Notes: generated from the sequence alone by a model not told the origin. Numbered from the stretch's first letter, positions 1 through 9,835 are shown. The stretch is DNA of 64,000 bases from Martelella endophytica (GCF_000960975.1 NZ_CP010803.1:657501-721500); one strand, 5' to 3'. Made by a program: numbers and translations.

Positions 1-364
1 CTCGCCACGTTTCTCTTTCCTCAATATTCAATTGTCCAAATAACTGACGACTGGAACCAATCGTCAAAAACGCGCTTCCCGTGCCAAAACCTTTTGAGTT
101 CAAACACGTCAATCAGCAAAGCTAATCGGCGGAAGTGAGGTCAACGTTGTTGGTCGCGAGAACGACCGTCGACCCCGTCGGTGATGCGCATATAGGGTGA
201 AGCGCCCGGCAAAGTCAACACGCTATTTTCAAAAAACTGTAAAAAAGCGATCGGGCACCGCATTCATTCGGCTCCCCAGATCGTTTGCTGCTATCAAGGT
301 TGAAGCCTGGGCGGCCTGCCCGTCGACCGCCCTCCCCCCGTTTCCGTCGGTCAGGAGAACGACC
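1..364. other. Intergenic region upstream of the P1 peptidase
   Basis: No supportable gene was seen here. The stretch is more AT-rich than the flanking coding DNA, especially around 30-120 and 220-250, as expected for a promoter region. The open frame running through 197-364 into the peptidase is not used as coding because the peptidase family starts at the ATG at 365, preceded by an AGGAGA ribosome binding site at 352-357. The end of a gene lying to the left cannot be excluded for the first bases. Confidence 0.5.
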
Positions 365-1357
365 ATGCTGAACCTCATCACCGACGTCGCCGGCCTTGCC
401 GTCGGACATGCTCAGGACCTCGACCTTGCATCGGGCGTCACCGCCATCGTCTTCGATCGTCCGGCGACCGCTTCGGGTCTGTCGCTCGGCGGCGCACCGG
501 GAAGCCGGGACCAGCTTCTCCTTGATCCGGCACGCACCGTCGAGACGGTCGACGCCTTCGTTCTGTCAGGTGGATCGGCCTTCGGGCTCGACGCGCCGGG
601 GGGAGCACAATCGGCGCTTAGAGCCGCCGGGCGCGGCCTCGCCATCGGCCCGGCGCTGATTCCGATCGTCCCCGGCGCGATCCTGATGGACCTGCTCAAT
701 GGCGGAGACAAGGACTGGGGCCTGCATGCCCCCTACCGCGATCTTGGCTATGACGCCTGCCGCAACGCCGCACCCGGTCCGTTTGCGCTCGGCACCATCG
801 GCGCCGGAACCGGCGCCACCACCGTCAACCTCAAGGGTGGTCTCGGCTCGGCGAGTGCGACGAGCGTTGCCGGCCATGTCGTCGGATCGCTCGCAGCCGT
901 CAACGCGATGGGGAGCGTGACGATCGGCGACGGTCCGCATTTCTGGGCCGCGCCGCTCGAACGCGACGGCGAGTTCGGCGGCCTCGGAATGCCATCTCCG
1001 CTACCCGAGGATTGGGACCGGCTCCGGATCAAGGGCGGGCCGACGACCGCGACCACGATTGCCGTGGTCGCCACCGATGCGCGGCTCACCAAGCAGCAGG
1101 CCTACCGGCTGGCGGTGATGGCCCATGACGGTTTTGCCCGTGCCATCCATCCGGCGCACCTGCCCTATGACGGCGATACCGTGCTCTCGGCGGCAACCGG
1201 CGTGAAGGATGCGCCGGACGATTTCGCCTTTGCCGAACTCTGCCTGCTTGCGATGACAACCACGGCGCGCGCCATTGCCCGCGGTGTCCATAACGCGAAA
1301 GCGCTCCCGCAAAGGGGAGCGCTTCCAAGCTGGAAAGACCGGTTCGAAAAGGGCTGA
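365..1357 (+). CDS. P1 family peptidase (DmpA/S58-type N-terminal nucleophile hydrolase)
   Basis: A 330-residue protein of the DmpA/BapA-like P1 family, self-processing aminopeptidases or amidases that cut themselves to expose an N-terminal Ser/Thr nucleophile. The family hallmarks are visible: an N-terminal ITDVAGLAVGHA block, a VLSGGSAFGLDA block near residue 60, GAGTGAT followed by KGGLGSAS near 145-165, and TTIAVVATDA near 240, where the catalytic Thr is expected. The start at ATG 365 is chosen over an upstream in-frame ATG at 197 because of the AGGAGA site and family alignment. It converges on the RND outer-membrane gene with only 7 bp between stops. The substrate is unknown. Family assignment is secure; function beyond that is inference. 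Confidence 0.88.
   Translation: MLNLITDVAGLAVGHAQDLDLASGVTAIVFDRPATASGLSLGGAPGSRDQLLLDPARTVETVDAFVLSGGSAFGLDAPGGAQSALRAAGRGLAIGPALIPIVPGAILMDLLNGGDKDWGLHAPYRDLGYDACRNAAPGPFALGTIGAGTGATTVNLKGGLGSASATSVAGHVVGSLAAVNAMGSVTIGDGPHFWAAPLERDGEFGGLGMPSPLPEDWDRLRIKGGPTTATTIAVVATDARLTKQQAYRLAVMAHDGFARAIHPAHLPYDGDTVLSAATGVKDAPDDFAFAELCLLAMTTTARAIARGVHNAKALPQRGALPSWKDRFEKG
1299..1324 (-). terminator. Hairpin, probable terminator of the RND operon
   Basis: A perfect 10-bp stem, AAGCGCTCCC / GGGAGCGCTT with a 6-base loop, lies about 40 bases beyond the stop of the outer-membrane lipoprotein gene when read on the minus strand. It is embedded in the last codons of the convergent peptidase gene. Only a short T-run follows on the minus strand, so intrinsic termination is plausible but unproven. 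Confidence 0.45.
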
Positions 1358-1364
1358 ACGGTCG

Positions 1365-2762
1365 TTACTGGGCCGAATAGCCGCCGCCAATGGCGACATT
1401 GAGGGCCACGAAATCGCTCGCGGTCTGCGCCTGGGCGTCGGCAAGCTGGGCCTCGGCGTCAGACACTGCGCGCTGCGCATCGAGCACGTCGAGCAGTGAG
1501 GTGGCACCATCCTTGTAGCTCGAGGTCGAAAGATCGAGCGCATCGCGGTAGGAATTGACGGTGGCGCGCAGCGCGGCGACCGTGCGGCCGTCGCGGGTGG
1601 CAACGGCGAGCGCATTCTCGACTTCCTGAACCGCATTCAGCACCGTCTGCTTCCAGACGAGATAGGCCTGACGGGCCTGCGATTCGGACGACGAGACATT
1701 CGCCCGCAGCGCTCCGCCGTCAAAGATCGGCAGGTTGATCGCCGGGCCGAACGACCAGGAGGTCGTCCCCACATTGGACGACGAGGTCGAAGCGACACTG
1801 GCCCGCAGCGTGCCGGAGAGCGTGATCGACGGATAGAGCTGTGCCTCGGCGACACCGATCGCCGCGGTTGCCGCCGCCAGATTACGCTCGGCCTCGCGGA
1901 TATCGGGGCGGTTGCGGATCAGATCGGCCGGGATGCCGCTTGCAAGGCTCGCGTGGTAGACCGGGATCGGCTTCACCTTGTTCATCTGGTCGATCAGCGT
2001 GGCGGCCGGCAGCCCCATCAGCGTCGACAGCGAGTAGACCGACTGGCGATACGAGGCTTCAAGCGTCGGGATGCTGGAAAGCTGGGCGTTGACGAGGCCT
2101 TCGGACTGGACCACATCGAGCCTTGAAGCAGCGCCCGCATCGAGCTGGAACTGGGTCAGGCGCAGCGTCTCGCGGCGGCTCTGCAGGTTGGACTTCGCGA
2201 TCGCCAGCCTTTCCTGATAGAGGCGTGCCTGGATATAGGCGTTGGTCAGGCTGGAAATCAGCGTCAGCCTTGCGACATCGGCGGAAGCGTAAGCGGCGTC
2301 GAGCTGGGCCATGGCGGCTTCGCCGGAACGGCGATAGAGGCCGAAGAGATCCAGGAACCAGGAGACCGGGATCGAGGCCGCAGCCGTGTTCGACGTCTTG
2401 CGTGCGTTCGCCGACGAGCGGTCGCCGCCCGCCCCAGCACCGGTATCCGACCCCGTGAGGTCGACCTGCGGAAAGGCGCCGGCCGTCGAGGTCACGACAT
2501 TGGCCTCGGCCTGGGCGATCGTCTCGAGTGCCTGCAGCACCGACAGGTTCTGCGCCAGACCCTGGTCGACATAGCCGTTCAACTGGCTGTCGTTGAAGCT
2601 CTTCCACCACGAAACCTCGGTGACGTCACCAACGCTCTTGGTACCGCCCTCGCTGAATTTGTCGGGAAGCGCCATTTCGGGCGCCTGATAATCGGGCCCG
2701 ACAACGCAGCCGGACAGGAGCAGCATCAGCAGGGGAACGGGTGTAACGCGGCGCAATAGCAT
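1365..2762 (-). CDS. RND efflux system outer-membrane lipoprotein, NodT family (TolC/OprM-like)
   Basis: Outer-membrane channel of a tripartite RND pump, exporting drugs or lipophilic compounds from periplasm and pump to the outside. The protein (about 465 residues) begins with a lipoprotein signal ending in LLSGC, followed by VVGPDYQAP, the classic NodT/OprM mature N-terminus. Two duplicated OEP repeats follow, with the typical NRPDIREAERNLAAA motif at the start of the second repeat. The start at 2762 is preferred because AGGA lies 8 bases upstream; an in-frame ATG at 2816 would add 18 charged residues before the signal peptide and has no ribosome site. It is the last gene of the adaptor-pump-channel operon. 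Pump specificity cannot be read from the sequence. Confidence 0.92.
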   Translation of the reverse strand: MLLRRVTPVPLLMLLLSGCVVGPDYQAPEMALPDKFSEGGTKSVGDVTEVSWWKSFNDSQLNGYVDQGLAQNLSVLQALETIAQAEANVVTSTAGAFPQVDLTGSDTGAGAGGDRSSANARKTSNTAAASIPVSWFLDLFGLYRRSGEAAMAQLDAAYASADVARLTLISSLTNAYIQARLYQERLAIAKSNLQSRRETLRLTQFQLDAGAASRLDVVQSEGLVNAQLSSIPTLEASYRQSVYSLSTLMGLPAATLIDQMNKVKPIPVYHASLASGIPADLIRNRPDIREAERNLAAATAAIGVAEAQLYPSITLSGTLRASVASTSSSNVGTTSWSFGPAINLPIFDGGALRANVSSSESQARQAYLVWKQTVLNAVQEVENALAVATRDGRTVAALRATVNSYRDALDLSTSSYKDGATSLLDVLDAQRAVSDAEAQLADAQAQTASDFVALNVAIGGGYSAQ

Positions 2763-2859
2763 GAGAAATATCCTGTCAACTCGGCGTGTCCGCTTTACGG
2801 ACCGTGTTGTCTTCATCTAAGCGCCGAGGCGACCCCGGCGCAATATGGTTAACGTGGTT

Positions 2860-5800
2860 TTAAACCACCTGTTGCTCATCTGCCGCTTTGTCTTCCTTCT
2901 TGCCGATGCCCATCAGCCGGCATACGGCGACGAAGAAGGACGGCACGAAGAAGATGCCCAGCGTGGTCGCCGCCAGCATGCCGCCGAAGACGGCGATACC
3001 GATGGCATTCTGGGCAGCAGAACCCGCACCGGTCGCAAGCACCAGTGGCGTCACGCCCAGAATGAAGGCGAGCGACGTCATGATGATCGGGCGCAGACGC
3101 ATGCGGGCGGCGTGAACGGCAGCTTCGAAGAGATCATCTCCCTTCTCAGCCTGTTCGCGGGCGAATTCCACGATCAGGATCGCGTTCTTCGCTGCAAGGC
3201 CCATTGTCGTCAGCAGCCCCACCTTGAAGTAGATGTCGTTGTCCTGACCATCGAAGTGCGCCGCCACGACCGCACCGAGAATACCGACCGGAACGGCAAG
3301 CAGCACGGCGAACGGAATGCTCCAGCTTTCGTAGAGCGCGGCAAGGCAGAGGAACACGAAAATGATCGAGATCGCATAGAGGTAGGTGACTTCGTTACCC
3401 GAAATGACCTGCTGCAGCGACATGTCGGTCCATGCGACGGTGAAGCCACCCGGCGTCGATTCGACCTCGCTCACCAGCTCGTTCATGGCCTCGCCTGAGG
3501 AATAGCCAGGCGCCGTGCCGCCGGTGATATCGACGGCGGTGTTGCCGTTATAGTGAGCAAGCGACGGCGCACCAGTGGTCCACTCGAGGTCCGTGAAAGC
3601 CGAGAACGGCACCATGTCACCTGCGGTGTTGCGGGCATACCAGCTGTAGATGTCCTGCGGCTGCATTCGGTACGGCGCATCGCCCTGTACGTAGACCTTC
3701 TTCACCTTGTCATTCAGGGTGAAGTTGTTGATCTGCGAACCCGCATAGATCGTCGCCAGCATACCCGTCGCATCAGCGATGCTCACGCCATAGGCGCCAG
3801 CCTTCTGCTCGTCGATATTGATGCGAAGCTGGGTTTCGGGCGGAAGTGTATCGGTACGAACCTGCGCTGCAATCCCGCCGCCATTCATCTGCTGGATGAT
3901 GCGCTGCGTGGTCGCGAGCGTTGCCGCCTGGCCCTGGCCGCCACTGTCAACGACATAGCCTGTCCAGCCCGTCGAGGTACCCAGGCCCGGAATGGCCGGC
4001 GGTTCGACGACGAAGACCTGCGCGTCGCGGATGTTCATGTAGAAGTACTGGTTGGCGCGCTGGGCAACGGCGGCGGCAGAGAGCGCCTTGGTGGTTCGAT
4101 CCTCGAACGGCTTCATCTGCACGAAGCTCATCGCGTAATTCTGGCCCTGCCCCGCAAAGGAGAAGCCCAGAACCGAGAAGGTCGAATCAACCGCATCCGA
4201 TTCCTGAGTGCGGAAATAGCTGGAGACCTGCCGCGTCACGGCATCGGTACGCGCCTGTGTCGCGCCGCTCGGAAGCGTGATGATCGTGAACAGCGAGCCC
4301 TGGTCTTCATCCGGCAGGAACGACTCTGGAAGCTGAACGAAGTAGTGGTAGACGCCGAACAGCAGCACGGCGAAGACCGCGAAGACGATGAGCGGAACCT
4401 TCAGGAGGAAGGTCACCGCATTCGAATAGCCGTTGGTGACTTTTTCGAAGCCGCGGTTGAACATGCCCGAAAGACCACGATCCTTTTTCGTCGGATCGAC
4501 CGGCTTCAAAAGCGTGGCGCAAAGCGCCGGCGTGAAGATCATCGCAACCAGCACGGAGAGCACCATCGCCGCAACGATGGAGACCGAGAACTGACGGTAG
4601 ATGATGCCCGTGGAACCGCCGATGAAGGCCATCGGGATGAACACGGCCGTCAGCACCATGACGATACCGACGAGAGCGCCCTGGATTTCGCCCATGGACT
4701 TCTGCGTCGCCTCCTTCGGCGGCAGACCTTCCTCGTGCATGATGCGCTCGACGTTTTCCACCACCACGATCGCGTCGTCGACAAGGAGGCCGATTGCCAG
4801 CACCATCGCGAACATCGTCAGCGTGTTGATCGAGAAGCCGGCGAATGCGAGCACACCGAACGCGCCGAGCAGGACGACAGGCACAACAAGTGTTGCGATC
4901 AGCGTTGCCCGGAGGTTCTGCAGGAAGACCAGCAGAACGACGAAGACGAGCACGATGGCTTCAACCAGCGTATGCACCACCTGCTCGATCGACAGCTCGA
5001 CGAATGGCGTGGTGTCGTACGGGTAGATGATATCGACGCCCTGCGGCAGCGACGGCTTGATCGAGTTCATGAAGTCGGTGACCAGACCGGAGGTCTCCAC
5101 CGCATTCGCGCCATTGGCAAGCTCGACGGCGAAGCCCGCAGCCGGGAGGTCGTTGTAAAAGGTGTAGAACTGATAGTAGCGCTGGCCGAGTTCGACTCGA
5201 CCGACGTCGGACAACGTCACCGTTGCTCCGTTTTCGGTCGATTTCAGAATGATGTTTTCGAACTGGTCGACATTTTGAAGCTGGGTCGCCGAAACGGCGG
5301 TGATCGCCAGTTCCTGCCCCTTGACCGCCGGCGCGTCACCGATATTACCGACCGCGACCTGCTGGTTCTGCGCCTGGATGGCGTTCGAAACGTCAGTGAC
5401 GGAAAGGTTATACTGGTTGAGCTTGAATGGGTCGAGCCAGATACGCATGGCGTAGGGCGTATAGAAGCCCTGCACGCTGCCCACGCCATTCAGACGCGAA
5501 ACGCTGTCCGAGATCGAGCTGTCGATGATGTTGCCGAGATCGGCGGCCGAATACTGACCGCTGCTGTCGGTCAGCGCCACGACCATCAGGAAGCTCGAGG
5601 AGGAGCGGTTGACGGTAATACCGAGGTTGCGGACGATGTCGGGAAGCTGAGGCTGAACCAGCTGCAGCTTGTTCTGCACCTCGACCTGCGCGATTTCGGG
5701 ATCGATGCTGGGGCCGAAGATGACCGAGATCTGCGACAGACCGGGACTTGATGTCGAGGTGATGTAGAGCATGTCATCGAAGCCGGAAAGACCGTCCTCG

Positions 5801-5994
5801 ATCACGTTTGTCACCGTCGTTTCAACCGTTCTGGCACTCGCGCCCGGGAAGCTCGCCTGCAGCGAGATCGTCGTCGGAGCGATCTGCGGATACTGCGAGA
5901 TCGGAAGCTGCGTAATGCCAAGACCGCCGATCAGCATGATCACGATGGCAATCACCCAGGCGAAGATCGGTCGGTTGATGAAGAAATTAGCCAT
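2860..5994 (-). CDS. RND multidrug efflux inner-membrane pump, HAE1 family (AcrB/MexB-like)
   Basis: A 1044-residue proton-driven efflux pump of the hydrophobe/amphiphile RND family. The N-terminus (MANFFINRPIFAWVIAI) is the canonical first transmembrane helix, and the proton-relay segment LLVDDAIVVVENVE carries the adjacent Asp pair in TM4. Two large periplasmic loops and a duplicated 12-helix plan match the usual length of 1030-1050. AGGA lies 8 bases upstream of the ATG. It sits 47 bases downstream of the adaptor gene and 97 bases upstream of the channel gene, forming a full export system behind a TetR regulator. Substrates are not predictable from sequence. Confidence 0.96.
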   Translation of the reverse strand: MANFFINRPIFAWVIAIVIMLIGGLGITQLPISQYPQIAPTTISLQASFPGASARTVETTVTNVIEDGLSGFDDMLYITSTSSPGLSQISVIFGPSIDPEIAQVEVQNKLQLVQPQLPDIVRNLGITVNRSSSSFLMVVALTDSSGQYSAADLGNIIDSSISDSVSRLNGVGSVQGFYTPYAMRIWLDPFKLNQYNLSVTDVSNAIQAQNQQVAVGNIGDAPAVKGQELAITAVSATQLQNVDQFENIILKSTENGATVTLSDVGRVELGQRYYQFYTFYNDLPAAGFAVELANGANAVETSGLVTDFMNSIKPSLPQGVDIIYPYDTTPFVELSIEQVVHTLVEAIVLVFVVLLVFLQNLRATLIATLVVPVVLLGAFGVLAFAGFSINTLTMFAMVLAIGLLVDDAIVVVENVERIMHEEGLPPKEATQKSMGEIQGALVGIVMVLTAVFIPMAFIGGSTGIIYRQFSVSIVAAMVLSVLVAMIFTPALCATLLKPVDPTKKDRGLSGMFNRGFEKVTNGYSNAVTFLLKVPLIVFAVFAVLLFGVYHYFVQLPESFLPDEDQGSLFTIITLPSGATQARTDAVTRQVSSYFRTQESDAVDSTFSVLGFSFAGQGQNYAMSFVQMKPFEDRTTKALSAAAVAQRANQYFYMNIRDAQVFVVEPPAIPGLGTSTGWTGYVVDSGGQGQAATLATTQRIIQQMNGGGIAAQVRTDTLPPETQLRINIDEQKAGAYGVSIADATGMLATIYAGSQINNFTLNDKVKKVYVQGDAPYRMQPQDIYSWYARNTAGDMVPFSAFTDLEWTTGAPSLAHYNGNTAVDITGGTAPGYSSGEAMNELVSEVESTPGGFTVAWTDMSLQQVISGNEVTYLYAISIIFVFLCLAALYESWSIPFAVLLAVPVGILGAVVAAHFDGQDNDIYFKVGLLTTMGLAAKNAILIVEFAREQAEKGDDLFEAAVHAARMRLRPIIMTSLAFILGVTPLVLATGAGSAAQNAIGIAVFGGMLAATTLGIFFVPSFFVAVCRLMGIGKKEDKAADEQQVV

Positions 5995-6041
5995 AAAATT
6001 TTCCTCGAGCGCTTGGGTCTAGAGCCTGAACACCTTTACGC

Positions 6042-7283
6042 TCAGCCATTTCCACCTGCAGCCGGCGCTGCAGACGCACCACCGGAGGAACCACCAGACG
6101 CGCCGCCGGAAGACTGCGGATCATCGACAACAACACCATCTTCGTTGATGGATGCAGGAACGGGGGTGACGGTTGTCACGCCGCCGATCAGCCGCTGGAA
6201 GCCATCCACGATCAGCTTGTCGCCATCCGAAATCTGATCGGTCACCAGCCAGGAATTGTTGGATACCAGCGCATTATTGAACACGCGCGTCTCGACCTTG
6301 TTGTCCGAGGTCACGAACTTGGCCGAAACCTTGCCGCCGGCTTCGATCTCGGCTGCCAGCTGCGGAATGAGGTAAGCGTCCTCGTTGGCAAGTGTCAGCG
6401 TTGCGCGAACGAACATGCCCGGAAGCAGCGTGTTGTCCGGGTTCTCGAACACGGCGCGAAGATTGACCGAGCCGGTCGACTGATCGACCGTGCGTGAGGA
6501 CACATCGAGATTGCCGGTCACGTCGTAGGTCGAGCCGTCGTCGAGCATCACATTGACCTTGACGTTCTGAAGGGCTTCTTCGGTATTGAGGTTGGCATAT
6601 TTGCCGGAGCCGGCCAGCACCTGGGCCGCTGATTCGTACATGTCGACGTAGATCGGATCGAGCTGGTTGAGGCTGACGAGAGGGTCGGTCGAGGACGGCG
6701 ACGCGAGGTTACCGATCGAAATGTTCGACACACCCAGAACGCCATCGAACGGCGCCACCACTTCGGTGTGGTCCAGATTGATCTGCGCAGACTTCACCGC
6801 AGCCTCGCCGGACTTCACGTCCGCCAGAGCCTGTTCGTACTGTGTCTGGGCGTCGGTCAGCTGGATTTCCGTGGCGCCCTGATTGACGATCCGCTTGTAG
6901 CGCTCGTAGTTCGCCTGCACGCCCGGCACCGTGGCATTGGCCTTGTCGAGGGTGGCCTGAGCCTGCGCCAGCGCGGCTTCATAGGTGTCCGGCTCGATCT
7001 GGTAGAGAAGATCGCCTTCCTTCACCAACTGGCCGTCCTTGAACGCCTTCTTGGTGATGATGCCGGTGACCTGCGGGCGGATCTCGGCGGAACGATAGGC
7101 AACGGCCCGCGCCGGCAGCGTGGTCGTGATCGGCACGGACTGCTTCGTCATGGTGATGACGCCGACCTGCGGCGGCGGCGGAGCCTGACCGCCAGCCTGT
7201 TGTTTGTCGCCCTCCTTGCTGCAAGCGGCAAGCGCAATAGCGAGGGCTGAAAGAGCGGCGATCGAAAGCTTGCGCGAAAGCAT
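6042..7283 (-). CDS. RND efflux periplasmic adaptor lipoprotein (AcrA/MexA-like)
   Basis: Membrane fusion protein that links the RND pump to the outer-membrane channel. A lipoprotein signal with the lipobox ALAAC lies at residues 10-20, then a biotinyl-lipoyl-like half motif (PQVTGIITKKAFKDGQLVKEG), an alpha-hairpin, a second half-lipoyl motif (VVAPFDGVLG) and a beta-barrel domain. The ATG at 7283 is used; a GTG at 7289 is an alternative start two codons upstream. The C-terminus is a low-complexity Ser/Gly/Ala-rich tail, which is common in these adaptors. First structural gene of the pump operon, 150 bases downstream of the TetR gene. Confidence 0.94.
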   Translation of the reverse strand: MLSRKLSIAALSALAIALAACSKEGDKQQAGGQAPPPPQVGVITMTKQSVPITTTLPARAVAYRSAEIRPQVTGIITKKAFKDGQLVKEGDLLYQIEPDTYEAALAQAQATLDKANATVPGVQANYERYKRIVNQGATEIQLTDAQTQYEQALADVKSGEAAVKSAQINLDHTEVVAPFDGVLGVSNISIGNLASPSSTDPLVSLNQLDPIYVDMYESAAQVLAGSGKYANLNTEEALQNVKVNVMLDDGSTYDVTGNLDVSSRTVDQSTGSVNLRAVFENPDNTLLPGMFVRATLTLANEDAYLIPQLAAEIEAGGKVSAKFVTSDNKVETRVFNNALVSNNSWLVTDQISDGDKLIVDGFQRLIGGVTTVTPVPASINEDGVVVDDPQSSGGASGGSSGGASAAPAAGGNG

Positions 7284-7412
7284 GGGCACCTATCCAGAAA
7301 AGAATAAAGTCGAACTCGGCCACTTTCTTAACACAGTCCCGCGACCTCAGGAACCGAGTATGTGGCCGTCCAGAAAAACGGCACGCGAAGCGACCGCAGG
7401 ACAAAACCAATC

Positions 7413-7438
7413 AGTGACGTATCCGAGAAACCGTCACT
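7413..7438. promoter_or_regulatory. Inverted repeat between tetR and the efflux adaptor gene
   Basis: AGTGACG and CGTCACT form perfect 7-bp arms around a 12-base spacer, overlapping the stop codon of the TetR gene and about 130 bases upstream of the adaptor start on the minus strand. It may be an operator for the TetR repressor or a weak hairpin terminator. The arm spacing is long for a TetR dimer site, so the call is tentative. Confidence 0.3.
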
Positions 7439-8039
7439 TTGCAACGCGATATTTTAACCCGCCGTCAATCAGTTCCAGGATCAGCTGAGTTTTGTCGGAA
7501 AGTGTTGCCGGATCGGCACAACCCATCATCTTCGGATGGAGCACGCTCGCCATCATATCGACGATCAAGGCTGCGTCGAGCGCGGCATCGCCCGCCCGAT
7601 AAATCCCCATTTCCATGCCCTCGGCGATCAGCCCTGTCAGGGTTTCCTCGACGAGGCGTCGATAGATTCGCCCACCCTTGGCGGGATCTTCCAGCACCAG
7701 AGGGATCATCTCGAAGAGGTATTGGTTCTCCGCCTTGTCGCGCATGTGCTCGCGGGCGAGCCGAGAGAGAAACAGAATCAGCTTCTCGTCCGGCGGCGCG
7801 GACGAATCGTCGATGCTGCAGCGTTCCGCCAGCCTTCGACCATGACGATAGGCCGTCGCCCGGCCGAGGGTCAGCTTGCTCTTGAAATGCTTGAAGACAT
7901 TGGCAGGCGACATGTCGAGCTCGGCGGCGATATCGGCGATCGACACAGCAGAGTAGCCGCGCGCGCGAAACAGCCGCTCAGCCGTCTCGAGGATGGCCTC
8001 GCGCGTTTCCTCCGCCGATCGCCGCTGCCTGCGCATCAT
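7434..8039 (-). CDS. TetR/AcrR family transcriptional regulator
   Basis: A 201-residue TetR-type repressor. The N-terminal helix-turn-helix is clear ([44 protein letters not shown]), followed by an alpha-helical ligand domain. Translation probably starts at 8039, where the ATG overlaps the purC TGA as ATGA and a GGGGGAAGG ribosome site precedes it; the longer frame from 8051 is less likely. By position it should control the RND pump genes immediately downstream on the same strand. Coupling to purC by overlap is unusual and suggests read-through from the purine gene. Confidence 0.9.
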   Translation of the reverse strand: MMRRQRRSAEETREAILETAERLFRARGYSAVSIADIAAELDMSPANVFKHFKSKLTLGRATAYRHGRRLAERCSIDDSSAPPDEKLILFLSRLAREHMRDKAENQYLFEMIPLVLEDPAKGGRIYRRLVEETLTGLIAEGMEMGIYRAGDAALDAALIVDMMASVLHPKMMGCADPATLSDKTQLILELIDGGLKYRVAK

Positions 8040-9001
8040 GCCTTCCCCCAAGACGCCTCCGGATAGTAGCGCGCGAGATTGCCCCTCACCCGCGCCTTGA
8101 CGCTTTCGCCGCTGTCATCGGCAACGAATGCCTCGCCGGTGATCATCTCGAAGGCCTGAGCGTAAACCCCGGAGGCTGCCATGATGACATCGACCGGAAT
8201 CTCCGGGATCGGATCCTTGTAGGGATCGCAGCGCGCCCCTACCCACGAGCGGATGAAATCCTTGTCGAAGCTTTCCGGTCGCTCGCCCGCTTCAAAACGG
8301 GTGGGATAGCTTTCCGCCATCCAGTAGCGGCTCGAATCGGGCGTGTGGATTTCGTCGGCAAGCAGGATATTGCCGTCGGCATCGGTCCCGAATTCATATT
8401 TGGTATCGGCGAGGATCAGGCCCCGGCCGGCAGCAATCTCCTGCCCGCTCGCAAAAAGCTTCAGCGCCGTCTCCGAGATCGCGGTCCACTGCGCTTCGCT
8501 CAACAGCCCGCGGCCGACGATCTCGTCCGCCGTCAGCGGCTCGTCATGGCCACCGTCGAAGGCCTTGCTGGTGGGGGTGATGATTGCCTGCGGCAGCACC
8601 TGATTGTCACGCATGCCGTCGGCGAAATCGATGCCGTAGATCTTGCGCTCGCCGCGCTTGTAGCGGGTCAGGATCGAGGTGTCGGTTGTGCCGGCGAGAT
8701 AGCCGCGCACGATGACCTCGACCGGCAGAATATCGAGCCGCTTGCCGACGACGACATTCGGGTCGGGATAGGCGACGACATGGTTTGCGGCGATATCGGC
8801 CGTGTTCTCGAACCAGAAGCGGGCGATCTGCGTCAGGATCGCGCCCTTGTTCGGGATCGAAGCCAGAACCCGGTCGAAGGCGCTGATCCGGTCGGTGGTG
8901 ACGATGATCCTGCGGCCATCCGGCAGATCGTAGTTTTCCCGAACCTTGCCACGGTAGTAATTTGGCAGCTCAGGAAAAAAGGCTTCATCGAGAACGCGCA
9001 A
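8036..9001 (-). CDS. purC: Phosphoribosylaminoimidazole-succinocarboxamide synthase (SAICAR synthetase)
   Basis: Cytosolic enzyme of de novo purine synthesis that joins CAIR and aspartate with ATP to make SAICAR. At 321 residues it is of the longer ADE1-like type common in alphaproteobacteria. Conserved blocks are [10 protein letters not shown] and TTDRISAFD at the N-terminus, VRGYLAGTT and LADTKYEFG in the middle, and [11 protein letters not shown] near residue 230. The start codon is TTG at 9001, with AAAGGG about 9 bases upstream; the family N-terminus matches this start. Its stop overlaps the TetR start. Confidence 0.96.
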   Translation of the reverse strand: MRVLDEAFFPELPNYYRGKVRENYDLPDGRRIIVTTDRISAFDRVLASIPNKGAILTQIARFWFENTADIAANHVVAYPDPNVVVGKRLDILPVEVIVRGYLAGTTDTSILTRYKRGERKIYGIDFADGMRDNQVLPQAIITPTSKAFDGGHDEPLTADEIVGRGLLSEAQWTAISETALKLFASGQEIAAGRGLILADTKYEFGTDADGNILLADEIHTPDSSRYWMAESYPTRFEAGERPESFDKDFIRSWVGARCDPYKDPIPEIPVDVIMAASGVYAQAFEMITGEAFVADDSGESVKARVRGNLARYYPEASWGKA

Positions 9002-9135
9002 GAAACAACCCTTTTCTGTTTCGGCCCTGCCCGGTTTATTGCGATATATTGCAAAGCCGCTTCGCCCTCATTACAGATTGTTAACCTCGACGGCAATGAC
9101 AATGAAGGCCCGCCGTGCCTTCGCGCAGGTGGCCC

Positions 9136-9786
9136 ATGACTTTCATCCCGTCCCTTCCCGTGCTCCTGGCCTTTTCCGCCGCGACGCTGCTTCTGGCGCT
9201 CACCCCCGGACCGGACATGACTCTGTCGATCAACAAGGCGCTCAGCGAAGGTCGCGCCGCCGGACTGATGGTGCTGGCCGGCACCAATCTCGGCATCTGC
9301 GTGCACACCATGCTGGTCGCCTTCGGCGTTTCGGCCCTGATCATCGCCTCGCCCACCGCCTTCTTCGTGCTGAAAAGCGGCGGCGCGGCCTACCTGCTCT
9401 GGATCGCGGTGATGGCGATCCGCAAGGGCAGCAATTTCGTGCTGGAGGCCGAAGCGAAACCCGAGCGGCAGCGCGGCGCGCTGAAGGCAGCGATGCTGAA
9501 CGGCTTCTGGGTCAATCTGCTGAACCCCAAGGTCATCATCTTCTTCATGACCTTCCTGCCGCAGTTCGTTGCTCCCGGCGATCCGAACGTCACCGGCAAG
9601 CTGCTGTTCCTCGGCTTCACCTTCATCGCCGTCGCCATCCTGCCGACCATCGCCATCGTGCTTGCCGCCGACCGGCTTTCCGGCTGGCTTGCGACCCACC
9701 GCCGGGTGCTGCGCGGCATCGACTACCTGTTCGCCGGCGTGTTTTCGCTGTTTGCGGTGAAGATCCTGCTCACGCATGCGCGGTGA
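9136..9786 (+). CDS. LysE family amino-acid translocator (RhtB-like)
   Basis: A 216-residue inner-membrane exporter with about six transmembrane helices, family of amino-acid or homoserine-lactone efflux proteins. The conserved LTPGPDM motif of LysE/RhtB lies at about residues 22-28 and NLLNPKVIIFF, another family block, near 125. ATG at 9136 is preceded by AGGTGG. Single gene divergent from purC. The exported compound is unknown. Confidence 0.9.
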   Translation: MTFIPSLPVLLAFSAATLLLALTPGPDMTLSINKALSEGRAAGLMVLAGTNLGICVHTMLVAFGVSALIIASPTAFFVLKSGGAAYLLWIAVMAIRKGSNFVLEAEAKPERQRGALKAAMLNGFWVNLLNPKVIIFFMTFLPQFVAPGDPNVTGKLLFLGFTFIAVAILPTIAIVLAADRLSGWLATHRRVLRGIDYLFAGVFSLFAVKILLTHAR

Positions 9787-9816
9787 ACAATACAAACGCC
9801 CCACACTTAGTTGAAT

Positions 9817-9835
9817 TGGTATAGTTATTATACCA
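9817..9835. promoter_or_regulatory. Palindromic operator candidate upstream of brnTA
   Basis: TGGTATA and TATACCA form a perfect 7-bp inverted repeat with a 5-base spacer, 10 bases ahead of the brnT ATG. BrnA antitoxins are known to repress their own operon through promoter palindromes, so this is a good candidate BrnA operator. AT-rich sequence around it could hold the -10 element. Confidence 0.6.

Noticed and set aside
3553..5751. 732-codon plus-strand open frame
   Set aside because: It lies antisense to the RND pump gene, is rich in Arg, His and Asp with no recognisable domain, and has no ribosome site; it is a GC-driven shadow.
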